A DNA stretch of 56,369 bases from NCBI GenBank assembly GCA_002309795.1, contig DBXZ01000046.1:57233-113601 (forward strand). The letters are read 5' to 3'. The position numbers were made by a program, and so were the translations under genes. Shown piece by piece: positions 33,442 through 41,646 of this stretch. Within the stretch, counting starts at the first letter, position 1. The number at the start of each line of letters is the position of its first letter. The notes beneath the pieces were generated by a model. The model saw nothing but the letters and a program-made list of their open reading frames with translations, made no database searches and was not told where the DNA came from. The stretch is from Bacteroidales bacterium UBA1199. GTDB taxonomy: Bacteria > Bacteroidota > Bacteroidia > Bacteroidales > UBA932.

Positions 33442-33469
33442 CCCATGGGGCGGTGAAACGCCCTATGGG
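33442..33469 (+). promoter_or_regulatory. Intercistronic hairpin
   Basis: CCCATGGGGCG pairs over its whole length with CGCCCTATGGG (one G-T wobble) around the loop GTGAAA. No T tract follows. It may stabilise the upstream message or damp read-through to the endoisopeptidase-like genes. Confidence 0.65.
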
Positions 33470-33495
33470 AGCCAATTATACTAAAACAAACTGCC

Positions 33496-34482
33496 ATGAA
33501 ACGCTTTTTCGCTTTGCTTTGCCTGGCGGTTCTCGTCTGCGGCTGCGAGGAGAAACCGGAACCCGGTCCTGAGACCGGCTGGGAGGAAACCTATAACGGG
33601 CAACTGGTCGTAACGCTTGCTAAGGCCTACGACGACTGGGTTGCGAACAACAAGATTTCGAACGCCATCAAGTGGGAAGGCGTACAGGTCCACGTTTCCG
33701 AGTATGTCCGCGCAGGTATCGTCCTGACGCTGAAGATGGTGGACGAGCCCGAGACCTGGATGGACGAGGATATCTCCTACCCTTCCGCCACCTTCGGACT
33801 GACCAGCGACAATCCGTTCCTCCCGGATGAAGTTCCCTTCACCGCATTCGTCCAGTTGCTGCGCAACCAATACACGAACATGACGCAGAACAAGGCGGTG
33901 ATGCTCAACATGACGATCCCTGGCTATGATTCGAACCTCTCCACAACGGGACTCGTCGTGATGCTCTACCGCGCGATGGCCGCTTATGCCAAGGACAATG
34001 CGTTCCCGCAGACCATCGGCACCTGGGAGGCCTCCTACACCCACGCCACCAACAACTGCGACAAGAATGCGCCGGAGGTGAAAGCCGCACGCGACGCAGC
34101 CTGGGCGAAAGCCGGCGTGACCGAATCGTCCACCGTCCGCCAGAAGGCCACCGCCATCTTCAACTATGCGCGCGACGAATACGACTACCAGTACTACAGC
34201 AATACCAGCAAGGGCGCCGTCGGCACCATCAAGGCCAAAGCCGGCAACTGCTGCGACCTTTCGCACTCCGTGCTGGCCATGGCGCGGCTGAGCGGCATCC
34301 CGGGCCGGTATTTCCATGCTCAGTGCCAATATTCCGACGGAGTCTACGGCCACGTAGTCTCCCAACTGTTCGTTGACGGGGAATGGGTGATGGCCGACGC
34401 TTCCAACAACGGCAATTCATTCGGCACGGTGACCTTCACCAGCTATACGGGACTCCACTATTACGAAGAACTTCCTTTCTAA
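33496..34482 (+). CDS. Transglutaminase-like endoisopeptidase lipoprotein with pseudomurein-binding-repeat-like segments, copy 1
   Basis: 328 residues; lipoprotein signal ends at Cys17 (LVCGC) followed by an acidic EEKPEPGPE typical of surface-exported lipoproteins. Residues about 33-180 repeat the binding module: AKAYDDWVANNKISNAIKW, a DEPETWMDEDI segment and YRAMAAYAKDNAFP. Residues about 205-315 form a transglutaminase/papain-type domain: KGAVGTIKAKAGNCCD with C252 as likely nucleophile, H286 in YGHV and D301 in MADAS. GNCCD, SGIPGRY and the spacing resemble the pseudomurein endoisopeptidases PeiW/PeiP of methanogen viruses, which cut an isopeptide crosslink. That similarity is from memory of the family, not a search. 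Directly followed by a TIM-barrel gene (6-base gap). Confidence 0.75.
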   Translation: MKRFFALLCLAVLVCGCEEKPEPGPETGWEETYNGQLVVTLAKAYDDWVANNKISNAIKWEGVQVHVSEYVRAGIVLTLKMVDEPETWMDEDISYPSATFGLTSDNPFLPDEVPFTAFVQLLRNQYTNMTQNKAVMLNMTIPGYDSNLSTTGLVVMLYRAMAAYAKDNAFPQTIGTWEASYTHATNNCDKNAPEVKAARDAAWAKAGVTESSTVRQKATAIFNYARDEYDYQYYSNTSKGAVGTIKAKAGNCCDLSHSVLAMARLSGIPGRYFHAQCQYSDGVYGHVVSQLFVDGEWVMADASNNGNSFGTVTFTSYTGLHYYEELPF

Positions 34483-34488
34483 GATCCG

Positions 34489-36573
34489 ATGAAACGTTTA
34501 TTACTTGCACTTCTCCCTCTTTGCCTTGTCGTACTGACCGGCTGTCCGGGTCCGGAACCCGAAAAGTACGATTCGATGCAGGGAATCATCATCAACGAGA
34601 TCTCCCCTTCACCGGGTATCGGCAAGGAAGGCTGGATCGAGATTTACAACCGTTCCGACAACCTGATTCATCTCAACGGCATGCAGATCCGTCTGACCAG
34701 CAACACGGTGTACGATGAACTGGTGGCTACGTTGACGGAAGGCGAAATCGCGTCGAACAGCTACTTTGTCATTTCCACGGAGGATATCAGCTTCACCGCC
34801 CCGATGCTCCGCGCCACCTTTGAAGAGGTCGGTATCGCGGATGCCGAGGGCGTCCTGCTCAACAGCTTTTCGCTCCAGTACGACCTTTACGGCAGCACCC
34901 GTCTCAACGACGGCGAAAGTTACGCCCGCATTCCGGACGTGACCGGCAGCTGGGCGGTGACCACCACCCCCACGCGCGGCGAAGCCAATTACAAAATCAC
35001 TCCCTACAATCTCTCCAACCTGGTTGTCAACGAGGTTTGCCCCGCTGAAGGGTGGATTGAAATCTACAACAACAGCGGCGTGGACCAGCGGCTGGAATAC
35101 TCCTATATCGAGTCTTCCGACAACACGCGTCTCTTTACCGCGCCGGCCGGCCTCGTGCTGAAAGGAAGGCAACGGCTGGTGGTCGAGAACAAGACGAATG
35201 CCGGCAAGTTCAGTGATTTCACCTATTACAGCAACACGGGCAAGAAGGTCGTCTCCTTCTCGGCCGGCAGCCTGGCCACGCCGCCTGCCGGTGGAAGCTG
35301 GAGCCGCCTGCCCGATCTGACCGGCGACTTCCGCGTGACGGAAACCGCCACCAAGGGCGTAGAGAACATAAGCAACACGACCGACCTGACGGGCCTGGTC
35401 ATCAACGAAGTATCGCTCGCAGGATGGATCGAGGTCTGCAATCCCACCGTCTCGACGATGACCGCAAGCAGCCTGACGCTCAAATCCGGCGGCACCACGC
35501 TCGCGACCAAGAGTTCGCTCACGATTCCCGCGGGCGGCAAGGTCATCTTCGACGCAGATGTGGCGGCAAACGACTCCTTCACCCTCTGCGGGCCGGACGG
35601 CGCAACGCTGGACAGCTTTGCCAAGAGCGATGTGCGAAACGACGGCCGGGCTGCCACCACATCCACCAGCTGGAGCCGCCTGCCCGACGGTACCGGCCGC
35701 TGGTTCACCGTACTCACCCCTTCCAAGGGCGCGAAGAATTACGGAATCGAGGTGGGCAACACCATCGCCCTCTGGGTGCGCCAGTCCTCCACCAATACGA
35801 TTGACCTGGATTCGCTCTGCCGTCTGGGAATCGGCAATGTCCTGCTCCACGAATATGCTTTCAAGAACTACGGGGCAGCCAAGGTCACCAGCCTGGCCAA
35901 CAAGGCACACGAGCTGGGCATGACGCTCCATATCTGGATGCAGTGCTTCTGGTGGAACGACGACATCAAGTGGCGCTCCCCGGTGATTGACCGCGTGGGC
36001 GACACCCCGGCCCGCTATGACCAGGATCTGTTCGACGACATCCTGAACCGCGGCAAGAACTATATCGATTCCGCCCCGATCGACGGTATCCACTTCGACT
36101 ATATCCGCTTCGGAGGGACCTCCTACAAGCATGATTTCCCGGACGACGGTATCACCGGAATCGGCGCAATCACCGAATTCTGCCGCCAGGCATACGTGAC
36201 GCTGAAGGGCAAGAAACCGGCCCTGATTCTCTCCGCGGCCCTGATGGGCGAACGCAACGCGCAGCAGTACTACGGACAGGAGCCGCAGCAGATGACGCAG
36301 TATATCGACATCCTGATGCCGATGGCCTACATCTCGTCGTACAATTACTCGGCTTCGACCAACGTGGCGGTGGCCAACTGGTTTGCGGACCGCGCCGGCG
36401 ACAAGCAGGTCTGGCACGGCATCTCCACCTACAACTCCAATACGCAGGGGTTGAGCGCAGAGGAGATTTACCGCGACTGCTACAATATCAAATCGTCGCG
36501 CGCACAAGGTATCGCGCTGTTCCGCGACGGAATCGGCACCCTTCCCGACTTCAACGGAATGTTCGCCCAATAA
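34489..36573 (+). CDS. Lipoprotein with three lamin-tail-like domains and a TIM-barrel putative glycosidase
   Basis: 694 residues; lipoprotein signal ends at Cys19 (VVLTGC). Three lamin-tail-like beta domains (about 28-175, 180-305, 307-420) each start with a VINE motif (IIINEIS, LVVNEVC, LVINEVS) followed by GWIEI/GWIEV and end with SW-RLPD-TG-F/W. Residues about 425-694 form a TIM-barrel domain: IALWVRQSS, NVLLHEYAF, LHIWMQCFWW, then DGIHFDYIRFGG with D532 and D537 as likely catalytic acids, and DILMPMAY. This pattern is like the GHL10/DUF4015 putative glycosidases. The barrel is a paralogue of the gene at 37618. Substrate unknown; the context suggests a wall glycan. Confidence 0.75.
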   Translation: MKRLLLALLPLCLVVLTGCPGPEPEKYDSMQGIIINEISPSPGIGKEGWIEIYNRSDNLIHLNGMQIRLTSNTVYDELVATLTEGEIASNSYFVISTEDISFTAPMLRATFEEVGIADAEGVLLNSFSLQYDLYGSTRLNDGESYARIPDVTGSWAVTTTPTRGEANYKITPYNLSNLVVNEVCPAEGWIEIYNNSGVDQRLEYSYIESSDNTRLFTAPAGLVLKGRQRLVVENKTNAGKFSDFTYYSNTGKKVVSFSAGSLATPPAGGSWSRLPDLTGDFRVTETATKGVENISNTTDLTGLVINEVSLAGWIEVCNPTVSTMTASSLTLKSGGTTLATKSSLTIPAGGKVIFDADVAANDSFTLCGPDGATLDSFAKSDVRNDGRAATTSTSWSRLPDGTGRWFTVLTPSKGAKNYGIEVGNTIALWVRQSSTNTIDLDSLCRLGIGNVLLHEYAFKNYGAAKVTSLANKAHELGMTLHIWMQCFWWNDDIKWRSPVIDRVGDTPARYDQDLFDDILNRGKNYIDSAPIDGIHFDYIRFGGTSYKHDFPDDGITGIGAITEFCRQAYVTLKGKKPALILSAALMGERNAQQYYGQEPQQMTQYIDILMPMAYISSYNYSASTNVAVANWFADRAGDKQVWHGISTYNSNTQGLSAEEIYRDCYNIKSSRAQGIALFRDGIGTLPDFNGMFAQ

Positions 36574-36577
36574 TCGT

Positions 36578-36589
36578 ATGAAAAGATGA
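36578..36589 (+). other. Four-codon mini-ORF overlapping a start codon
   Basis: ATG AAA AGA TGA encodes Met-Lys-Arg and its stop codon overlaps the true start at 36586 (the ATGA arrangement). It could couple translation to the preceding gene, or be chance. Confidence 0.3.
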
Positions 36590-37608
36590 AAAGAATTCTC
36601 CTTTTCGCCGCCGCAGTGCTGATGCTGGCCTCCTGCGGCCGCCCTTTTACGCTCGACAGCCACAACGGCCGCTTCCTGCAGGCCATATCGGACGCTTACG
36701 AATCGTTTGAAACCGACGGTGCGCTGCCCGCCGAAGTCACGGTAGACGGGATCACGTACGACAAGGGCAATTACACGCTTGCCGCCTGCCTGCTGCTCGA
36801 GAAGATCGTTTCCGAGCCCGAGACCTGGCAGAAAGAGGATCTCGCGCTTTCCCCCGTCGAATGCGAGGACGAATACCGCTGGAACACCTTCGATCCGGAT
36901 GTGATCGATTTTGCGCACATCCGCTATATGGCCGGCCGTATCGCACAATACGCCCGCGAAAACGGCCGCCTGCCCAACTATATCACCTTCCCTTCCGACG
37001 ATCCTGAGAATCCCGGATACATACCGCAACTGACCATGGTCGTCACGCAGCACGACAACCGGATGAACCTGCGCGCCGCGATGGTGGTGATGGCCCGCGT
37101 CGTCAACCGATTCGTGGAGAACCGGGGCAAGTGGCCGGAAGAGGTATCGTCCTGGCCGTCAAGCTATTTGGAATCCTCGTCCAACAGCCCGGCAGACGAT
37201 GAACTCGTCCGAAGCACGCTGGCTGCCGCACTGAAGGATCTCCCCGCCGATGCAACCGACCGCCAGAAGGCGGAGGCCATCTTCACCTACGCCCGTGACG
37301 AATGGGAATGGGAGAACTACATGAACACCCGCAAGGGCGCCGTGGGGACCATCAACGACAAGGGCGGCAACTGCTGCGATTTGACCCACACCACGCTGGC
37401 CATGTGCCACGCAGCCGGCATTCCGGCCCGCTACCTGCACGGACAGTGCTATTTCAAATCCGGCGTGATCGGCCACGTAATTCCGGAAATCTACGTGGAC
37501 GGACAGTGGTGGATCTGCGACCCGTCCAACAACAACGCCACGTGGGGCACCCCTACCTGGAAGGGTATGGAAACCTTCAACGGCCGCTACTACAAACTTG
37601 AATTCTAA
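36586..37608 (+). CDS. Transglutaminase-like endoisopeptidase lipoprotein with pseudomurein-binding-repeat-like segments, copy 2
   Basis: 340 residues; lipoprotein signal ends at Cys17 (LMLASC). Three repeat-like segments precede the catalytic domain: YESFETDGALPAEVTVDG (about 38-55), AQYARENGRLPNYITFPS (about 120-137, the best match to the archaeal pseudomurein-binding repeat) and RFVENRGKWPEEV (about 175-187). The catalytic part has KGAVGTINDKGGNCCD with C263, H297 (IGHV) and D312 (CDPSN), and AGIPARYLHGQC. It is a paralogue of 33496 and, like it, is followed by a TIM-barrel gene. A peptide or isopeptide crosslink in a cell wall is the likely substrate. A start at 36578 is out of frame. Confidence 0.78.
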   Translation: MKRILLFAAAVLMLASCGRPFTLDSHNGRFLQAISDAYESFETDGALPAEVTVDGITYDKGNYTLAACLLLEKIVSEPETWQKEDLALSPVECEDEYRWNTFDPDVIDFAHIRYMAGRIAQYARENGRLPNYITFPSDDPENPGYIPQLTMVVTQHDNRMNLRAAMVVMARVVNRFVENRGKWPEEVSSWPSSYLESSSNSPADDELVRSTLAAALKDLPADATDRQKAEAIFTYARDEWEWENYMNTRKGAVGTINDKGGNCCDLTHTTLAMCHAAGIPARYLHGQCYFKSGVIGHVIPEIYVDGQWWICDPSNNNATWGTPTWKGMETFNGRYYKLEF

Positions 37609-37617
37609 TTGTTTGTC

Positions 37618-38511
37618 ATGAAACGCATACTTCTTCTCGCCGCTGCGGCGCTGATGCTGGCATCCTGCTGCCAGAAACCCAATACCAACGCCATCTGGCT
37701 CTGGTCCAAGTTCATGCCCGAAGTGGACCTGGATGAACTCGTCCAGAAAGACATCCGCAATGTCATCCTTCACGAAAAGGCTTTCACGGCCCACGGCGTG
37801 GATTCTACGCTGGATTTCGTAAAGGCTGCCCAGAGGAAGGGCATCCAGATACACATCTGGTTCCAGTGCTTCTACAAAGAGGGCAAATGGGTAAATCCCG
37901 TGGACGACGAGAACAACCGCTACAAGCAGGACTATTTTGACGAAGTGATCGCACGCGCCGTGCAGTACGTGGACTGGGGCGTGGACGGCATCCACCTGGA
38001 CTACATCCGGTTCGGCGGAACGGCCCACAAGCACAATCCTTCCGAGGAGATTACCGCCACGGGCTGCGTCACCGAATTCTGCCGCCAGATCAGCGAGGCA
38101 TGCCGTGCGCACAATCCCAGGATTGTCCTCTCCGCGGCGCTGATGCCCGAACCGGACAGCGAGTATTACTACGGCCAGGATCCCGCACAGATGGGCCAGT
38201 ATCTGGACATCCTCATGCCGATGATCTACCGTCACAGCGGCGGCTACAAGAAGAACGACGAGGGCTGGGCGGTCCGCGTGGCCAACCATTTTGCGGAGAA
38301 GGGCGCTCCGGCCGTGGTCTGGGCCGGCACCACCACCTACCGCGACAAGGATCCGATGGACTTCGGATCCGAGGATGAGAATCCCGTTCCGATGACGGCA
38401 GAAGAGACCCTCGCGGACTGCCGCGACCTGACCACCTCCAAGGCGGTGGGTATCGTCCTCTTCCGCTACGGCCTGGGCGAGATCCCCGATATGCACGGAC
38501 TCTGGAAATAA
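37618..38511 (+). CDS. TIM-barrel putative glycosidase lipoprotein
   Basis: 297 residues from the ATG at 37618 (an earlier in-frame codon adds only three residues). A lipoprotein signal ends at Cys17 (LMLASC). The whole mature protein is one barrel domain: NAIWLWSKF, NVILHEKAF, IHIWFQCFY, DGIHLDYIRFGG with D123 and D128, SAALMPEP, YYYGQDPAQM and DILMPMIY, ending VLFRYGLGEIPD. It is about the same as the C-terminal 270 residues of the protein at 34489 without the lamin-tail domains. Similar barrels occur, as I recall, next to pseudomurein-binding repeats in methanogen proteins; this needs a search. It follows its transglutaminase-like partner by 9 bases. Confidence 0.75.
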   Translation: MKRILLLAAAALMLASCCQKPNTNAIWLWSKFMPEVDLDELVQKDIRNVILHEKAFTAHGVDSTLDFVKAAQRKGIQIHIWFQCFYKEGKWVNPVDDENNRYKQDYFDEVIARAVQYVDWGVDGIHLDYIRFGGTAHKHNPSEEITATGCVTEFCRQISEACRAHNPRIVLSAALMPEPDSEYYYGQDPAQMGQYLDILMPMIYRHSGGYKKNDEGWAVRVANHFAEKGAPAVVWAGTTTYRDKDPMDFGSEDENPVPMTAEETLADCRDLTTSKAVGIVLFRYGLGEIPDMHGLWK

Positions 38512-38523
38512 CTGATATTTAAT

Positions 38524-39372
38524 ATGATACTGATTGCAGACAGCGGGGCTTCCAAAACCGACTGGGCTTGCGTTTCCCGCGAAACCAAGGCCGTCATCCG
38601 TTTTGGCAGCCAGGGCTACAACCCCAACTATATCACGGGGCCGCAGATCGTGGAGGATATCCGCAAGAACCTCCCGGAAGGTTTCCCTGTGGATCAAGTC
38701 ACGGAAATCTATTTTTACGGAGCGGGCGTCACCGAACTCCAGTATCCCTTCATGACGGAGACGCTCAAGAAGGTCTTCACCAAGGCCACGAAGGTCTTCA
38801 TCGCCATGGATACGCTTGCTTCCTGCCGCGCCCTGTTGCAGGCCGAACCGGGCTTTGCGGCCATCATGGGCACGGGTTCCAACTCCTGCCTCTACGACGG
38901 CTGCAACGAAGGGCTCAACGTGGACTCCTGCGGCTTTATCCTGGGCGACGAGGGCTCCGGCGCCAACCTGGGCAAGCGGATGATCACCGACTTCATTCGC
39001 CGCAACATGCCGGAAAAGGTCTACAAAGAGGTGGGCAAGGCGCTCGGCAAGAACAACGACGAACTGCTGGACCAGATCTACACCAAACCCTTCCCCAACC
39101 GCTTCTGCGCGCAGTATGCCCGCTTCATCGCGGACCATCTGGACTTCGATCCCTACTTCCCGAACCTGGTGACCGACGCCTTCCGGCAGTTCTTCCTGCT
39201 GATCGTTACCCACTATCCTAACTATCAGCAGTATACGTTCAATGCTGTAGGCAGCGTGGCCTACTATTTCAAACCGCTGCTGCAGAAGGTGGTGGAAGAG
39301 TTCGGCATGAAGATGGGCGTAATCCTGCAGGCCCCGATGGAAGGACTCATCAAGTATCATCTCAACAACTAG
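38524..39372 (+). CDS. BadF/BadG-type amino-sugar kinase (MurK-like)
   Basis: 282 residues, cytoplasmic. The ASKHA-fold signatures are an N-terminal phosphate loop (IADSGASKTDWA, residues 4-15), the adenosine and phosphate motif IMGTGSNSCLYDG and GDEGSGANLGKRM. Family members phosphorylate GlcNAc and, in the Tannerella/Clostridium MurK group, MurNAc at C6. With MurQ in the same cluster and an MFS transporter next (6-base gap), the set matches the transporter, kinase and etherase trio used for MurNAc uptake in Tannerella forsythia. Distinguishing a MurNAc from a GlcNAc kinase is not possible from motifs alone. Confidence 0.82.
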   Translation: MILIADSGASKTDWACVSRETKAVIRFGSQGYNPNYITGPQIVEDIRKNLPEGFPVDQVTEIYFYGAGVTELQYPFMTETLKKVFTKATKVFIAMDTLASCRALLQAEPGFAAIMGTGSNSCLYDGCNEGLNVDSCGFILGDEGSGANLGKRMITDFIRRNMPEKVYKEVGKALGKNNDELLDQIYTKPFPNRFCAQYARFIADHLDFDPYFPNLVTDAFRQFFLLIVTHYPNYQQYTFNAVGSVAYYFKPLLQKVVEEFGMKMGVILQAPMEGLIKYHLNN

Positions 39373-39378
39373 ACCGTT

Positions 39379-40569
39379 ATGGGCAAGAACAAGTATATCG
39401 TCCCCCTCGCCTTCATAGGCATGATGTTCTTCACGGTGGGATTCGCCGTGGGCATCAACGGCTATTTCGTGCCGTTCCTCGAGAACAACCTGCACCTGAG
39501 TTCCGCACAGAGCTACCTGGTAATTGCGGCCACCTTCCTGGCCTTCCTGATCTTCAGCTTCCCGGCTGCGGCCATCATCGCCCGGATCGGCTACAAGCGG
39601 ACCATGTCCGTGTCGTTCTTCCTCTTTGCGGCGGCCTTTGCGCTCTTTATCCCCGCAGCGCATCTGGAAAGTTTCGCGCTCTACCTGCTGGCCTGCTTTC
39701 TGAGCGGAACGGCCAACACGGTGCTGCAGGCGGCCATCAACCCCTATGTGACCATCCTCGGCCCGATTGACAGCGCCGCGCGGCGCATCAGCATCATGGG
39801 CATCTGCAACTCGATTGCACTGGCACTGCCGTCGGTCTTCATCGCGGCCGTGACGCGCAAACCCATCGAGTTGGTCGGTCTGACGGACCTCAATACCCCG
39901 CTGCTGATTATCGTGGGCGTGATGGTCGCATTCGGCATCGCCACCATCTTCGCACCGCTCGAGGAGATCAAGGCACAAGGTGAAGAGAATGAGGAGGATT
40001 GCCCCTACGCTGCCGGCAAAAAGAGCATCTGGCAGTTCCCGCACCTGATTCTGGGCGCGCTCTCCATCTTCGTCTACGTAGGCGTGGAGAACCTCGCGCT
40101 GCTCACCGTGCTGGACTACGCGCAGGACCTGGGGCTTCCCAACCCGGAACGCTACACCATCTTCCCGGGACTGGGCATGGCCATCGGCTATATCGTGGGC
40201 ATCGTCTGCATCCCAAAATACCTTTCGCAGGTCAAGGCGCTGCGCATCTGCACCTGGACGGCGGTCGTCATGTCGCTGGCCATCGTGCTGACGCCCGGGG
40301 CGGTTTCCGTCTGGTTCGTGGCGCTGCTCAGCCTCGCCTGCTCGCTGATGTATCCGGCCATCTGGCCGCTCGCCATCACCGATCTGGGCAAGTTCACCAA
40401 GAAGGGTTCCTCCCTGCTGGTGGCAGCCATCGGCGGCGGTGCGCTGATTCCGGTACTCTTCGGTTTCCTGAAAGACGGCCTGGGCAGCCAGAACGCTTAC
40501 TGGATCTGTCTGCCGCTCTACCTGATTATCATGTTCTACGCCTACAAGGGCTATAAAATCCGCCGGTAA
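39379..40569 (+). CDS. MFS sugar transporter (FucP/NagP-like, candidate MurT)
   Basis: 396 residues with twelve predicted membrane helices. It opens with IGMMFFTVGFAVGINGYFVPFLE, and has RIGYKRTMS between helices 2 and 3, the usual MFS loop. Helices 4-5 contain GTANTVLQAAINPYVTILG (in part GTANTVLQAAINPY), a signature of the FucP/glucose-galactose-NAG group. A charged central loop (EEIKAQGEENEED) divides the halves. It is probably a proton symporter in the inner membrane for an N-acetylated amino sugar. It sits between kinase genes, and its stop codon overlaps the next ATG by one base, so coupling is tight. Confidence 0.85.
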   Translation: MGKNKYIVPLAFIGMMFFTVGFAVGINGYFVPFLENNLHLSSAQSYLVIAATFLAFLIFSFPAAAIIARIGYKRTMSVSFFLFAAAFALFIPAAHLESFALYLLACFLSGTANTVLQAAINPYVTILGPIDSAARRISIMGICNSIALALPSVFIAAVTRKPIELVGLTDLNTPLLIIVGVMVAFGIATIFAPLEEIKAQGEENEEDCPYAAGKKSIWQFPHLILGALSIFVYVGVENLALLTVLDYAQDLGLPNPERYTIFPGLGMAIGYIVGIVCIPKYLSQVKALRICTWTAVVMSLAIVLTPGAVSVWFVALLSLACSLMYPAIWPLAITDLGKFTKKGSSLLVAAIGGGALIPVLFGFLKDGLGSQNAYWICLPLYLIIMFYAYKGYKIRR

Positions 40570-41645
40570 TGAAACTGCCTGAACTCGCTTCCCGATTCTC
40601 GCTGCGCGGCACCGTGACCGATGTCCGGCCGCTGGGCGAAGGCTTTATCAACGATACTTTCATGGTCTTTGTCGAGGGCTCCGACCAGCCCGCCTACATC
40701 CTGCAACGCAAGAACCACGCAGTCTTTCCTGACGTGCCGGCGATGATGGAGAACATCGTGGCCGTGACGCGGCACATCAAAGGCAAGGTGGCCGATCCGG
40801 ATTGCGGCACGCTGACCGTGGTGCCGGCATTGGACGGCAAATGGTACGTGCAGGACGCCGACGGAAACTTCTGGGCCGTCTGCACCTTCATTTCCGGCAG
40901 CAAGAGCTACGACCGGGCCGATACTCCGGACCTTGCGCGCCAGGGCGGCCTGGGACTGGGTCTCTTCCACCGGCAGGTGGCCGATTTCACGCAGCCGCTC
41001 ACCGAAATCATCAAGGGATTCCACAACATCCGGTTCCGTTTCAGCCAGTGGGACGAATCACTGCGCCGCGACGCCGCCGGACGGGTGGCTTCGCTGAAAG
41101 AGGAGATAGGCTGGATCGAGTCGCGCCGCGCGCGGATGCTCGCCTTCTGGGAACGGTTCGAGAAGGGAGAAATCCCCACCCGCGTCACGCATAACGACAC
41201 AAAAATCAGCAACTTCCTCTTTGATGCAGCTTCGGGCGAAGTGCTTTGCGCGATCGACCTGGACACCCTGATGTCCTCTACCCTGCTCAACGACACCGGC
41301 GACGCGCTGCGCTCCTACACCAATTCGGGCGCGGAGGACGATCCGGACCTCTCGCGGGTTTCGATGTCGATGCCCATGTTCACCGCCTGGATGGAGGGTT
41401 ATCTTTCGCAGATGAAAGGCGCCCTGGCACCCATTGAGATTGAGCATCTGGCTTTCAGCGGGTTGTATATCACCTACGAGCAGGTGCTGCGCTTCCTGAT
41501 GGACTATATCGACGGCGACACCTACTACAAGATCCGCTATCCGGAACACAACCTGGTGCGCACCCGCGCCCAGTACAAACTACTGACCTCCATGGAGGCG
41601 CAGCTGCCGGAAATGAATGCGGTGGTAAAACGGCTGGTGAAGTAG
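40569..41645 (+). CDS. Aminoglycoside-phosphotransferase-fold sugar kinase (NahK/AmgK-like)
   Basis: 358 residues, cytoplasmic. A kinase-like N lobe (YILQRKNHAVF) is followed by the catalytic THNDTKISNFL with D210 and the metal site AIDLDTLM with D230 and D232. This group includes N-acetylhexosamine 1-kinase (NahK) and the anomeric MurNAc/GlcNAc kinase AmgK, which make sugar 1-phosphates. The HAD phosphatase gene starts one base after its stop codon. The neighbouring phosphatase and kinase recall the MupP-AmgK recycling steps, but no MurU-like nucleotidyltransferase is in the window. Confidence 0.8.
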   Translation: MKLPELASRFSLRGTVTDVRPLGEGFINDTFMVFVEGSDQPAYILQRKNHAVFPDVPAMMENIVAVTRHIKGKVADPDCGTLTVVPALDGKWYVQDADGNFWAVCTFISGSKSYDRADTPDLARQGGLGLGLFHRQVADFTQPLTEIIKGFHNIRFRFSQWDESLRRDAAGRVASLKEEIGWIESRRARMLAFWERFEKGEIPTRVTHNDTKISNFLFDAASGEVLCAIDLDTLMSSTLLNDTGDALRSYTNSGAEDDPDLSRVSMSMPMFTAWMEGYLSQMKGALAPIEIEHLAFSGLYITYEQVLRFLMDYIDGDTYYKIRYPEHNLVRTRAQYKLLTSMEAQLPEMNAVVKRLVK

Positions 41646-41646
41646 G

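Noticed and set aside
33442..33469. Rho-independent terminator splitting the cell-wall locus
   Set aside because: The stem is strong but is followed by GCCAATTATAC and not a T tract, so full termination is unlikely.
38524..41645. Chitin-only (GlcNAc) catabolic genes
   Set aside because: GlcNAc use is possible for each enzyme, but MurQ in the same cluster makes a MurNAc-containing or mixed wall source the better reading.
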